Shown in pieces: positions 34,795 through 43,749 of a stretch of 64,000 nucleotides of DNA (position 1 is the stretch's first letter; every line of letters begins with the position of its first letter). Below the pieces are notes generated by a model. The model did not search any database, was not told the DNA's origin, and saw only the letters and a list, made by a program, of their open reading frames with translations. The translations under genes and the position numbers were made by a program. The DNA comes from CAWJLE01 sp963843645 (GTDB lineage Bacteria > Chloroflexota > Anaerolineae > DAOTYC01). The stretch covers positions 1,860,001-1,924,000 of the forward strand of contig CAWJLE010000003.1 of assembly GCA_963843645.1 (NCBI GenBank), written 5' to 3'.

Positions 34795-35684
34795 ATGCAC
34801 TACGAGGTCGAGCACTGCCTAAGTGTGCATAACGAGATCGGCGAGGCCCCACTCTGGGTGCCCGAAGAGGAGCGCCTGTACTGGACCGACTTACCGAAGC
34901 AAGCACGATCTGGAGCTACCGGCCGCAAACAGGGCAGCAGGAAAGCTGGACGTGAGCCTGCCGGTCACGGCGATCATGCGGCGCGAGGACGGTTCTAGCA
35001 GCTTTCTGCTGGTCACCAAGACGGGCCTGGCCTTCTGGGATCGCGATACGAACACCTGCGAGTGGGTGGCCAATCCCACTCGCAGGATCCGAGACGTTGT
35101 GCTTCAACGACGGCGCAATCGACCGTCAGGGCCGGCTGGTAACGGGCACGATGAACTATCGCACCCTCAGCTCTCCCGACGGGTGCCTGTACCGCCTCGA
35201 TTCCGACCGGACAATCGACGCGCCTCGACACCGGGCTGGCCGTGGCCAACGGCATCGGCTTCAGCCCGGATGGGACCGTCGCTGTACGTCTCCGAGCAGT
35301 TCCGCGGCCGCATCTTGCGCTACGACTACGATCCGCACAAGCGGCACGGTAAGCGGCCGCCGGGTATTCGCCGTGCTTCCGGAGGCGGAAGGTCTGCCCG
35401 ATGGAATCATCGTCGACGGCGAGGGCTATCTGTGGAATGCTCACTGGGGTGGAGGCCTGGTCACGCGTTACGCTCCCGACGGCCGAGTGGACACCCGCAT
35501 CGTGATGCCCGTGCCCGTGGTCACCTGCATGGCCTTTGGAGGTGACCGCCTGAACGAGCTGTACGTGACGACCGGCTGGTACGGCATGACAGCAGCGGAA
35601 CAGAAGAAGGCCCCGGGTTGCGGCGACCTGTTCCGAATCCGAACTGATTTCACGGGTATGCTGGAGCCGCGCTTTCGCGGCTAG
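34795..35684 (+). pseudogene. SMP-30/gluconolactonase family lactonase, about six frameshifts
   Basis: Begins at ATG 34795 behind GAGAGGA (HYEVEHCLSVHNEIGEAPLW). Conserved pieces appear in all three frames: STIWSYRPQTGQQES, LPVTAIMRREDG, CFNDGAIDRQGRLVTGTMNY, LAVANGIGFSPDG, LYVSEQFRGRILRYDYDP and VFAVLPEAEGLPDGIIVDGE. These are the metal-binding Glu, Asn and Asp regions of the six-bladed lactonase. Breaks lie near 34898-34902, 34942-34944, 35096, 35217-35222, 35274-35277 and 35356-35365. Family enzymes hydrolyse aldonolactones; here it would act on the lactone made by a sugar dehydrogenase of the same operon. As written it cannot be translated. Confidence 0.75.
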
Positions 35685-35690
35685 GAGGTG

Positions 35691-36466
35691 ATGGTGATCC
35701 AGGGCACAGACGAGTTTCGCGGCAAGACGGCCATCGTCACGGGAGCGACGAAGGGGATCGGCCGCGACATCGCGCTCAGCTTCGCCCGGGCCGGCTGCCA
35801 CCTGGGCATCACCGGCCGCAACGAAGTAGAGCTGCGGGAGGTCGCCGACGAGGCCGGCGCCCAGGGCGTCACCTGCCGCACGCGTCGGGCGGACCTGGCC
35901 TCGGCCGCCGAGTGCCTTGAGATGGCCGAGCACTTCGCGCAGGTTTTCCCGGTCATCGACATCCTGGTGAACAACGCCGGCCTGAGCTTTCCCGAAAAGC
36001 TGGTGGACCTGGACGTCGCACACTGGGACACGACGCTGGCGGTGAATCTGCGCGCCCCGGCCTTGATCGGCAAGGTGATCGCCCGAAAGATGATCGAGCA
36101 GGGCCATGGCGTGATCATCAACGTCTCCAGCAACGCCAGCCTGGGCGGCATCGAGGAGCACGCCGCCTACTGCGCCAGCAAGTTCGGCCTGCATGGCCTG
36201 ACCAAGGTCATGGCCGTCGAGCTGGGTCCGCACCACATCCGCGTCAACGCGATCGCCCCGACTGTGGTCCTCACGCCTATGGGGACCCAGGTCTGGGGCG
36301 ACCCGAAGAAAGGCGGACCCGGTCAAGGCCAAGATTCCGCTCGGCCGCTTCGCCCAACCGGGCGAGATCACGAGCGCGGTGTTCTTCCTGGCCTCTGATG
36401 GCGCGGCGCATGATCCACGGCGCCACCCTGGTCATCGACGGCGGCGCGAACGCCAGGCTGTATTGA
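35691..36466 (+). CDS. SDR-family oxidoreductase, two single-base insertions near the end
   Basis: 257 residues after correction. Classical short-chain dehydrogenase: TAIVTGATKGIGRDIALSFA (cofactor motif TGxxxGIG), DILVNNAGLS, VIINVSSNASLG (catalytic Ser), YCASKFGLHGLTKV (Tyr-x3-Lys) and RVNAIAPTVVLTPMG. The frame breaks at 36312-36313 (extra G) and near 36405-36409 (extra C); removing both restores FAQPGEITSAVFFLASDGAA and VIDGGANARLY, ending TGA 36464. The uncorrected frame stops at 36398 with an altered tail. Start is ATG 35691 or GTG 35694 behind GGAGG. Likely a sugar or polyol dehydrogenase. Confidence 0.8.
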
Positions 36467-36496
36467 GATATTCATGGAACGAGGAGACAGTCCATC

Positions 36497-37516
36497 GTGA
36501 AAGCCATGCGCATCCTGGAGCCGAAGGTGTTGGCCGTGCAAGACGTCCCCTCTCCGCCGCGTCGCCCCGGTGAAGTTCGCATCCGGGTCGAGCGGGTCGG
36601 CATCTGCGGGTCCGATCTGGGTATCATCGACGGCTACGCGTTCTCGAAGTACCCCCTGACCCCCGGCCACGAGTTCGCCGGCCGCGTCGTCGAAGCCGAT
36701 TCCGGCTCAGCCTTAACCCCCGGCGACCTGGTCACCGCCCTGCCCATCCTGACCTGCGGCCATTGTCGCGGCTGCCGTGCCGGGCAGGCCAATCACTGCG
36801 TCGACCTGAAGGTCCTGGGCGTGCACTGCGACGGCGCCTACGCCGCCGAGATCGTGGTCCCCGAGAGAAACGTGAAGAAGGCGGACGGCCTGACCCCCGA
36901 GCAGGTCGCCCTGGTCGAGCCGACCGCCGTGGCGGTCCACATCAACCGCCGCGCCGGCGTGCTGCCCGACCAGACCGTGGTCGTCATCGGCGCCGGCGTC
37001 ATCGGCAGCCTCGTCTTCCAGGTCGCTCGCATCCGCGGCGCCCGCAAGATCGTCGCCATCGACCGCGTCGAGCAGCGCCTGGAACTGGCCCGCCTGATGG
37101 GCGCCGATTGGGCCGTCAATTCCGCGACGACCGATCCGGTCGCCTTCGTCCGCGAGCACCTGGGCGACGGCGTGGACGCCGTCTTCGATCTCGTCACGGT
37201 CCACGCCACGGTGGAACAGGCGATCCAGATGGCCCGCCCCGGCGGCGCCGTCACCCTCATCGCCGCGCCGCACGGCCAGGTCGACCGGGCCTTCCCCATC
37301 AACTACCAGGAAGTCTTCCGCAAGGAGCTGCGCCTGGTCGGCACGCGCCTCTACAACGACGACGACTTCGACGAGGCGCTGCGGCTCGTCGGCAGCGGAG
37401 ACCTCCACGCCGAGCGGCTCATCACGCACCACTTCCCACTAGACGAGAGCGTGCGGGCCATCGAGTTCCTTCGCGCGCAGCCCGACGTCGCCTTCAAGGT
37501 TATGTTGGAGATGTAG
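36497..37516 (+). CDS. Zinc-dependent alcohol/polyol dehydrogenase (MDR family)
   Basis: 339 residues and intact. Catalytic zinc ligands: Cys in GICGSDLG and His-Glu in GHEFAG. Structural zinc lobe: TCGHCRGCRAGQANHC (C-x2-C-x2-C-x7-C). Rossmann motif VVIGAGVIGSLVFQVARIRG. Start GTG 36497 with GAGGAGA upstream. It resembles threonine/sorbitol dehydrogenase-like enzymes; in this operon a sugar or polyol substrate is likely. It is the last gene before the terminator at 37549-37571. Confidence 0.93.
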   Translation: MKAMRILEPKVLAVQDVPSPPRRPGEVRIRVERVGICGSDLGIIDGYAFSKYPLTPGHEFAGRVVEADSGSALTPGDLVTALPILTCGHCRGCRAGQANHCVDLKVLGVHCDGAYAAEIVVPERNVKKADGLTPEQVALVEPTAVAVHINRRAGVLPDQTVVVIGAGVIGSLVFQVARIRGARKIVAIDRVEQRLELARLMGADWAVNSATTDPVAFVREHLGDGVDAVFDLVTVHATVEQAIQMARPGGAVTLIAAPHGQVDRAFPINYQEVFRKELRLVGTRLYNDDDFDEALRLVGSGDLHAERLITHHFPLDESVRAIEFLRAQPDVAFKVMLEM

Positions 37517-37548
37517 ACGCACGACAGGACGGCGCCGGACCAAAAACC

Positions 37549-37571
37549 AAAGCCCTCATAATGAGGGCTTT
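37549..37571. terminator. Bidirectional terminator between convergent units
   Basis: Perfect inverted repeat AAAGCCCTCAT / ATGAGGGCTTT around one base. Read on the minus strand it is followed by a GGTTTTTGG tract. It lies between the plus-strand sugar operon and the minus-strand chagasin-like gene. Confidence 0.75.
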
Positions 37572-37671
37572 GACGTGTCGCCTGTGACGACTTCTACTGA
37601 TCTTGACGGCCGGCTGACCCAGGTAGGGGAGCTCCCGGCTCAGCAGGCTCGACGGCTGGTAAGACGACGCT

Positions 37672-38298
37672 CTACTGCGCCGAGGCGCCCGCATCGCGCC
37701 AGCCTGCGATAGTCGCGGGCCGGACCAAAGAAGCACCCGCATCGACCCAGCCGGTGGTTGTCGCCGGGCGAACCAGCGAAGCGCCGGCATCGAGCCAACC
37801 CGCCGTTGTGGGCTGAACCAACGCGGCTCCGGCGTCCAGCCAGCCCGGCGTCGTTTCGCGCGAACGGACCGCTGTCGCCCCGGCATCGTTCCAACTATGA
37901 ACGACGTCGACCGTCAGCGTGAAAATCTGGCGCGGCGCAGAGTCTCCCTCCTGAGGCCGGGCGTAGAGCAAACGCAGCGTGGTAACGCCCGGCTGAGCGG
38001 CCACGAAGCTCAACGTCTGAGTTCCCTGTCCTCCCAAAGCCGTACGTTGGAAGGCTCGCCCCATGTGCCGAAGCAGAGCACCCGGCTCCTGAACGGCCGT
38101 CCAGGTGTATCCGGTGCTGGGGTCGGACCTCAAAGTCACGAAAACCTGATCGCCGACGCCGACGGTGACGCGCTGGTCATTGTCGGACGCGGTGAAGTTT
38201 GGAGCGGCCCCGGCGGGGCCGGCGACCACGAGCATGACGACGAGCAATGCAACGAGCAGCAAGACTGTCAGCAAAGGGTTATACGTTCGCTGATCCAT
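37672..38298 (-). CDS. Secreted chagasin-like (I42) inhibitor with C-terminal GW-DAGA repeats
   Basis: 208 residues. Signal peptide (1-32, LLLVALLVVMLVVAGPAGAA). Residues 35-135 match the chagasin/I42 cysteine-protease inhibitor fold: DPSTGYTW (NPTTGY loop), GGQGTQTLSFVA (central loop) and LLYARPQE (RPW loop). The last 75 residues are five imperfect 15-16-residue repeats: WNDAGATAVRS, GWLDAGAALVQPTTA, GWLDAGASLVRPATTT, GWVDAGASLVRPATIA, GWRDAGASAQ. I know no named domain with this repeat; it could be a cell-wall or ligand-binding tail. Start ATG 38298; a frame extension to 38382 precedes the signal peptide and is unlikely. Confidence 0.75.
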   Translation of the reverse strand: MDQRTYNPLLTVLLLVALLVVMLVVAGPAGAAPNFTASDNDQRVTVGVGDQVFVTLRSDPSTGYTWTAVQEPGALLRHMGRAFQRTALGGQGTQTLSFVAAQPGVTTLRLLYARPQEGDSAPRQIFTLTVDVVHSWNDAGATAVRSRETTPGWLDAGAALVQPTTAGWLDAGASLVRPATTTGWVDAGASLVRPATIAGWRDAGASAQ

Positions 38299-38394
38299 TT
38301 TTCTAAAACGCTCCTTCTTCTTTTTGACGCGTCCGTAGACACATCGAGAAAAGAATATGGGGCCAGGTCGACAAACACACAAATCTGATGTTTT

Positions 38395-38424
38395 GTTGTT
38401 TAGTGTAATGTTGTTTAGTGTAAT
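38395..38424. repeat. 15-bp tandem repeat, two perfect copies
   Basis: GTTGTTTAGTGTAAT occurs at 38395-38409 and again at 38410-38424 without a gap, about 100 bp upstream of the chagasin-like gene start. Possible regulator binding site. Confidence 0.7.
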
Positions 38425-38577
38425 TAACGTGATACATCAAACCTACAAATACCAGTATACAATCACATTCTAATGCCTTTTGTAGCAATACTTACAATAA
38501 TCGGTCAATCCGGATGTCAGTTTCTGCAACCGTAGCCTATTGATTCCGGCGCGAGTCGGACCGTCGATCGGAAACGC

Positions 38578-38606
38578 TTGTCTCTTGTCCTGCCCAATGC
38601 TATAAT
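38578..38606 (+). promoter_or_regulatory. Promoter of the GT1 glycosyltransferase gene
   Basis: TTGTCT (38578-38583), a 17-bp spacer and TATAAT (38601-38606) preceded by TGC (extended -10). The start codon at 38653 lies about 45 bp downstream. Confidence 0.7.
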
Positions 38607-38652
38607 CTCAACGTCAAATGGCAGTTTCTGCACTCTCGAGACGGAGGCACGC

Positions 38653-39873
38653 TTGAAAGTCCTGTTCACGCATCACCCCTTTTTCGGCCACTTTCACGCG
38701 ATGGTGCCGCTCGCACTCGCCTTGAGGGAGCATGGCCATGAGGTTGCGTTTGCTACCGGTGCGAACTTTGAGTCTGTCATCCGCCGCGTTGGCTTCATCT
38801 TCTTCGCGGCCGGTTACCCCTCTGACCTTACACCGGCCGAGCGCAGCGCCCTGCCTGAGGCCGAGTGGATCCGCAAGACAGCCGTGGGAAATCCGATCGA
38901 GCAGGTCCATGGTTTCGTGCTCGGCTGGGCGCCGAAGATGGCGGCTGACCTGCTGGCGTTGACCGAAACGTGGCAGCCGGACGTGATCGTGCGCGACCCG
39001 ATCGAATTCGGCGCCTACATTGCCGCAGAGGTGCGCGGAGTGCCTCACTCCTCCATCTCGTGGGCTGGTTATATTCCAGGCGCTGTCCTGGCTCGCGATG
39101 CGTTGCTGGCGCTCCGCCGGCGTTTCGGCCTTTTCGACGTCCCCGAGCCGTTCACGGCGGAACCCTACCTCGTGTTCGACTTCCTACCGCCGTCATGGAC
39201 GTACCCCAACTGGCCGCAGCCGCCGGTGACCCACCGTTTCTGCGCTGCGCCGTTCGATCTCAGCGCCGACGCGTGCGTTCCGGACTGGTTCACCTCCCGA
39301 CCCGATCGCCCGACTGTCTACGCCACCCTCGGTACGACGTTCAACCAGGCGCCGGCCACTTTCCAGGCCATCATCGATGCCATGCAGGGCGAGGACGTGA
39401 ACTTGATCCTCACGGTCGGCCACTCCATTGACCCCGCCCAGTTTTCGATTCCGGGCGACAACGTGCATCTCGCCCGGTACATCCCGCAGTCGCGGCTCCT
39501 GCCAGAGTGCGACGCCGTCGTCTTCCACGGCGGTTACAACTCGCTGCTGTCCGCCCTGTGGCACGGTCTGCCCGTCGTCGTGGTGCCCCTGGGCGCCGGC
39601 GACCAGGAGCCCACCGCCCGTCGCTGCGCGGAACTCGGCATTGGCGTGCGTCTTGAGACCTGCCCCATCACACCGCAAGCCGTCCGTGCCGGCGTGCGGG
39701 CCGTCCTCGATCAGCCGCAGTATCGTGCTCGGGCGAAGGAGATGCAGCGGGAAATCTTTGCGCTCCCACCAATGTCAGCAGCGGTGCAGCGCCTGGAGAT
39801 CCTCGCCCGCACCCACGAGCCTCAACCGGCCGGCGTCCAGCGGAAGGACCGAGAGCAAAATGCTGAAGGCTGA
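38653..39873 (+). CDS. GT1-family (UGT/MGT-like) glycosyltransferase
   Basis: 406 residues. N-terminal THHPFFGHFHAMVPLALALR and HEVAFATG; in the C-terminal half VVFHGGYNSLLSALWHGLP and VVVPLGAGDQEPTARRCAE, the nucleotide-sugar-binding motif of macrolide- and lipid-type glycosyltransferases. It moves a sugar from a UDP- or TDP-donor to a small hydrophobic acceptor, which is not known here. Start TTG 38653 behind GGAGG (5-nt spacing); the upstream in-frame extension to 38578 covers the promoter. It seems to stand alone. Confidence 0.9.
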   Translation: MKVLFTHHPFFGHFHAMVPLALALREHGHEVAFATGANFESVIRRVGFIFFAAGYPSDLTPAERSALPEAEWIRKTAVGNPIEQVHGFVLGWAPKMAADLLALTETWQPDVIVRDPIEFGAYIAAEVRGVPHSSISWAGYIPGAVLARDALLALRRRFGLFDVPEPFTAEPYLVFDFLPPSWTYPNWPQPPVTHRFCAAPFDLSADACVPDWFTSRPDRPTVYATLGTTFNQAPATFQAIIDAMQGEDVNLILTVGHSIDPAQFSIPGDNVHLARYIPQSRLLPECDAVVFHGGYNSLLSALWHGLPVVVVPLGAGDQEPTARRCAELGIGVRLETCPITPQAVRAGVRAVLDQPQYRARAKEMQREIFALPPMSAAVQRLEILARTHEPQPAGVQRKDREQNAEG

Positions 39874-39964
39874 ACGACAGTGCAATTTCCTGTTTCGCCG
39901 CTCATCCTTCAACGTTTTTTTTCACACGTGGTAACCACAAACCAAAGGGAGAAGCGATTCAATC

Positions 39965-40930
39965 ATGAGAGAAGCGTTGATGTTCGGAGTGAACGATGTC
40001 CGCGTCGTGGAGTCCCCCAAGCCGCAGATCACCGATGACGGTGAGGTGCTGATGCAGGTTCGCGCCTGCGGCGTGTGTCCCACCGACGTCCGCAAGTATC
40101 GGACCGGCGATGCCGGCACGCTGAAGCTGCCGATGAACCTGGGGCACGAATATTCTGGGGACGCTGTGGAAGTCGGAGCGCGGGTGACCAACGTCCGCGC
40201 CGGGATGCGTGTCAGCGGGGAGTGGTTCCTGGGCTACGCGGATTTCGCGAAGGTACCGGCGGAGCGCGTGGAGGGGATGCTCGAACTCCCCGATTCAGTT
40301 ACGTATGAAGAGGCAACCTTTTTGGAGCCTCTGGCCGACTGCTTCCACTGCATCGGTGAGCAAGCCAACGTCATGGTGGGCGACAAGGTCGCAATCATCG
40401 GCGCCGGCACCATGGGCGTGTTGAAGATCATGGTGGCGAAGGCCGCCGGCCTCCAGGTGATGTCGTGCGATTTGTTGGAACACCGCCGGACGGCCGCAAA
40501 AGGCTTTGGCGCGGACCTGGTCGTCACCCCGGATGAGATGGAGAAGACCGCCCGTGAGTGGACGGACGGCAAGGGCTTGGACGCCGTGATTCTGTCCGCG
40601 GGCATACCCGTGGCCGTTAACCAGGCGCTCACCATGGTCAAGAATCGCGGCACCGTCGTGATGTTCGGCGGTTTCAAGCGTGGCAGTACGGCGACGATCG
40701 ACCCCAACCTGATCCATTACAAAGAGGCGGTGCTCACAGGGTGCTTCTGGGTGGGCGTGCCACCCTACAACGACCGGCGATTCTATCGCAAGGCGCTGCA
40801 GGCGATCGCCGACAAGTCGGTTCCGGTGGCGAAGCTCATTACGCACCGCTTCCCCCTGGAGGACATCTCCAAGGCGCTCGAAGCGGCGGAAAGCCTCGAA
40901 GGCTACAAGGTCATGATCAATATCTCTTGA
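39965..40930 (+). CDS. Zinc-type alcohol dehydrogenase lacking the structural zinc lobe
   Basis: 321 residues, MDR superfamily. Catalytic ligands in ACGVCPTDVRKY and GHEYSG; Rossmann motif AIIGAGTMGVLKIMVAKAAG. Between them, where classical enzymes carry four cysteines for a structural zinc, the sequence runs GEWFLGYADFAKVPAERV without them, so this lobe is lost. Possibly a sugar-alcohol or threonine-like dehydrogenase; the substrate is unknown. GGGAGA lies upstream of ATG 39965, about 90 bp after the glycosyltransferase gene. Confidence 0.9.
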   Translation: MREALMFGVNDVRVVESPKPQITDDGEVLMQVRACGVCPTDVRKYRTGDAGTLKLPMNLGHEYSGDAVEVGARVTNVRAGMRVSGEWFLGYADFAKVPAERVEGMLELPDSVTYEEATFLEPLADCFHCIGEQANVMVGDKVAIIGAGTMGVLKIMVAKAAGLQVMSCDLLEHRRTAAKGFGADLVVTPDEMEKTAREWTDGKGLDAVILSAGIPVAVNQALTMVKNRGTVVMFGGFKRGSTATIDPNLIHYKEAVLTGCFWVGVPPYNDRRFYRKALQAIADKSVPVAKLITHRFPLEDISKALEAAESLEGYKVMINIS

Positions 40931-41236
40931 CGCTCACGGCCTCCGTGCACGGCTCCGACCTTGCCCGTTCGACGAATGCCGGTACTGATCTCAATCGCGG
41001 GAGCGTCGTCACTCAGCCGGGCACGATCCAAGCGCGGTCGTGCGAGTCAGCGGCGCCCCCCCAAGAAGCCTTTCCGCAGACCTGGAGTCCCGTGCCAGGG
41101 GGACCCAGGTCTGCGGCGCTCTCAGCAGTTGCCGGAAACACGAGTCCTCTCCTCCTTGGTCGGGGGAACAGCCAGGGAGCTTCTCGTGGCTCCCAAACTC
41201 TTTCGGACGGACACGATGCGCGCCTTGAGCCTCAGG
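40931..41236. other. Intergenic region, 306 bp, between convergent genes
   Basis: Contains only the long hairpin at 41074-41116; no gene seen. Confidence 0.6.
41074..41116. terminator. Long hairpin between convergent genes
   Basis: CCGCAGACCTGG (41074-41085) and CCAGGTCTGCGG (41105-41116) form a perfect 12-bp stem; GTCCC and GGGAC inside can extend the pairing. No T-run. It lies between the dehydrogenase (+) and the GNAT gene (-). Confidence 0.5.
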
Positions 41237-41785
41237 TCAACCCAGGCCCAGCCACTCGCGCTGCAGGACAGCGTACAGGTACTCGCTGCCCCAGCAGCCC
41301 TTGAACCAGAGGTTCTCCACGAAATGGCCCTCGCGGCGCATACCGAGTCGCTCGAGCAAACGGGCCGAAGCCACGTTCTCTACATCACAAATAGCCCTCA
41401 CCCGATGCAGTCCCAGATCGCGGAACAGATAGTCCAGAAGACAGGTCAGCGCTTCGCTCGCGTAGCCGCGGCCTTGCTGCCCGGACGCGAGGGTGACGGC
41501 GATGTCGGCCTGTAGAGCGTCCTCCGCGAGGATGTGGAAGGCGCAGTCTCCGATCAACTTGCAGCCGAGCCTCAGCTCGATTGCGAGCTGATACCACTCC
41601 CCCTGCATCCCCGGCCGCTTGTGCTTCATCTCGTCGATAAACGTCATTGCTTGCGCCGCGCTGTAGGGGGCGTCCCAACCCTGGTAACGCGCAACGTTCG
41701 GGTCCGAACGATAGGCGGCGAATGGCTCCCGGTCCTCATCGCGAAACAGGCGTAGACACAGTCTCTGCGTTTCCAAAACGCGCAT
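41237..41785 (-). CDS. GNAT acetyltransferase (RimJ/RimL-like)
   Basis: 182 residues. Starts with the family signature ETQRLCLRLFRDED and WDAPYSAAQAMTFID; the acetyl-CoA loop region is VTLASGQQGRGYASEALTCLL, followed by LGLHRVRAICDVENVASARL and LERLGMRREGHF. This group acetylates the N terminus of ribosomal proteins or small amines; the actual substrate is unknown. Single-gene unit on the minus strand. Confidence 0.9.
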   Translation of the reverse strand: MRVLETQRLCLRLFRDEDREPFAAYRSDPNVARYQGWDAPYSAAQAMTFIDEMKHKRPGMQGEWYQLAIELRLGCKLIGDCAFHILAEDALQADIAVTLASGQQGRGYASEALTCLLDYLFRDLGLHRVRAICDVENVASARLLERLGMRREGHFVENLWFKGCWGSEYLYAVLQREWLGLG

Positions 41786-42565
41786 GGCTTATCTCCGATC
41801 AGGGTTCTGGCACGGTGCACGAGTCGATCACTTTTCGAGAACGAGCATTATAGTACATTCGATCCAGCGAAAGAAGTCGCTGCAGACGGCAAAAGAAGTA
41901 CAAATTGGCATTGACTTTGGCCCACGTACTGTGATATAATTTCTGCTAGTGACGGTCGCAACAATGGTCACCGTCGTTAAGATTTGTCGCCAGGCCACCG
42001 CATCGAATGCTGGCCGAGTCTAAAGAGTTCGAGATGACGTTTCACACTATCGTAGCAGACAGGAATGGAGAGCCGATTCTTTCGTGACGTTGTGACCGTT
42101 GCGAAAGGATCGTCTTTCGTTTCTCTCGGAAAGGCGTTGGACTCTCTTCGACAATCTTCACCTCTGGACCTTGCCGGCCAGGCGCGCGGACTATCTCTCG
42201 GCCTCGAGAATTTAGCAGCGCTGCGCAGCCAGGCCAATTTCCCTCGGTACCGACCCCGTAAACGGCTGTCAGTTCAGCCGCTCTCAGTCGCCGACCGCAT
42301 CACCTCACTTCCGTTTGCCAGAGTGTTTGGGATTTCCCATTCACCATCGCCCAGAAGCCAGGGCAGTGTCGCCGGCAGAGTCAAAAGGCGCCCAATTGTG
42401 CGGAAACATCGCTTCTCGTCGTGCACAGCGGCGCTTCGGTCCGTCCCAACTGTCTGACCGCGTCGATCAGCAGGGCATCAACGCGCAACCCGGATGCGCT
42501 ACGTCATGGGCGGGCTACCGGACCGTTGAATGTCGCATCATCAAGCCCCACCAAGGAGGTATCTC
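41786..42565. other. Intergenic region, 780 bp, with divergent promoters and a long leader
   Basis: A minus-strand TATAAT (41847-41852) serves the GNAT gene. A plus-strand promoter lies at 41911-41940. The remaining 600 nt before the binding-protein gene have no convincing frame: the longest, 42065-42457 (+), lacks a ribosome site and any family motif. Confidence 0.6.
41911..41940 (+). promoter_or_regulatory. Promoter upstream of the second sugar ABC operon
   Basis: TTGACT (41911-41916), an 18-bp spacer and TATAAT (41935-41940). If it drives the binding-protein gene at 42566, the leader is about 620 nt. Confidence 0.6.
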
Positions 42566-43543
42566 ATGTCACACTTCAAGCGCTGGAGTGCGCTGGTCGT
42601 CGTTTTCGTCATACTGGCTACTGTGGTCAGCCCGAGCGCGTCAGCGCAGGCGCCGAAGCCACACTACTACGTCGTCACGCATGGCGGCCCAGGAGACCCA
42701 TTCTGGGTGGTCGTGATCAAAGGCATGAACGACGCGGCCAAGCAGTTCGGCGTAGACGCCACCTACAGTGGTCCCAACGTCTACTCCATAACGGATATGG
42801 TGAACATGCTGAATACGGCCATCGCGGCCAAGCCGGACGGCATCGCCGTCTCCATCCCTGACGCGCAGGCCCTGGACGCGCCGTTGCGCCGGGCAATCAG
42901 TTCGGGCATCCCGGTCATCGCCATCAATGTGCCGGATACGCGTCCGCCGGACCAACGCATTCCGTATCTGTTTTATATAGGCGCCCTGGGCTACGACGGC
43001 GGTGTGGCCAGCGCCAATGAGATGCTGGCGGCAGCAAAGGCCGCGGGCAAAACGATCACACGCGCGGTGTGCGCCATCCACGAGCCTGGGAACTCGGATC
43101 TGGCGTCGCGCTGCCAGGGGATGATCGATACGATGAAAGGCGTCACCGTGGACAAGCTGACGATCGGCACAGACCCGACGGCCGCGGTGCCCATCGTCGC
43201 GTCTTACTTCCAAAAGAACCCGGATGCGAATGCGATCATGACCGTAGGCCCGCTGGGCACTATTCCCGTGGTACAATGGCTGAAGGAGTCCAACAACGTC
43301 GGCAAGATCTTCTTCACGACATTCGACATGACGACCGATACACTGAACGCGATCAAGGCAGGCCAGTTGCTCTCGACCGTCGACCAGCAAGAGTACCTGC
43401 AGGGATACCTCGGGATCGAGTTCCTGGATCTGTACCACAAGTACTTGCTCAAGCCATCCAGCGACATCAAGACTGGCCCATTCCTCGTCACTAAAGACAA
43501 TGTCGACGAAGTCATCAAGCTGGTTGCGGAGGGCTATCGGTAA
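42566..43543 (+). CDS. Sugar ABC transporter substrate-binding protein
   Basis: 325 residues. Signal peptide (1-28, LVVVFVILATVVSPSASAQA) and a type I periplasmic binding fold of the ribose kind: PHYYVVTHGGPGDPFWVVVI, IKGMNDAAKQFGVDATYSG, KPDGIAVSIPD, GIPVIAINVPDTR and AIMTVGPLGTIPVVQWLKE. Start ATG 42566 with AAGGAGG 7 nt upstream. It is one domain only, in contrast to the double protein at 27920. Followed by a hairpin and then the permease gene. Confidence 0.92.
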   Translation: MSHFKRWSALVVVFVILATVVSPSASAQAPKPHYYVVTHGGPGDPFWVVVIKGMNDAAKQFGVDATYSGPNVYSITDMVNMLNTAIAAKPDGIAVSIPDAQALDAPLRRAISSGIPVIAINVPDTRPPDQRIPYLFYIGALGYDGGVASANEMLAAAKAAGKTITRAVCAIHEPGNSDLASRCQGMIDTMKGVTVDKLTIGTDPTAAVPIVASYFQKNPDANAIMTVGPLGTIPVVQWLKESNNVGKIFFTTFDMTTDTLNAIKAGQLLSTVDQQEYLQGYLGIEFLDLYHKYLLKPSSDIKTGPFLVTKDNVDEVIKLVAEGYR

Positions 43544-43553
43544 GGCAGTCAAA

Positions 43554-43585
43554 CCAGAGGGGAAGGACCGGGCCTTCCCCTCTGG
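43554..43585 (+). terminator. Strong hairpin between binding-protein and permease genes
   Basis: CCAGAGGGGAAGG (43554-43566) and CCTTCCCCTCTGG (43573-43585): 13-bp perfect stem, 6-nt loop, no T-run. Such hairpins often keep the binding-protein message stable and more abundant than the rest of the operon. Confidence 0.65.
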
Positions 43586-43749
43586 GAAACCTGACCCCGA
43601 TCGAGTGTTTCCCGAGAAAGCGCAGTCTTGCCGTCCCAACGGGAGGTCCCGGAAGACGGAGCCGCACGCGGCCGCGCGGAGCGGCTGCTCTTTTCTCAGG
43701 CTGAAATTCGGGTGGGGTCTTCTCTAGAACGTATTGGGGAGACAATAGC

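Larger units (their letters stand above)
38299..38652. other. Divergent intergenic region, 354 bp
   Basis: AT-rich. It holds a 15-bp tandem repeat (38395-38424) on the side of the chagasin-like gene and the promoter of the glycosyltransferase gene (38578-38606). No gene seen. Confidence 0.6.

Noticed and set aside
34823..35545. 240-codon frame taken as a separate gene
   Set aside because: It contains pieces of the SMP-30 lactonase joined to out-of-frame sequence; an artefact of the frameshifts.
42065..42457. 130-codon frame before the second sugar transporter
   Set aside because: No ribosome site, no motif, basic low-complexity composition.
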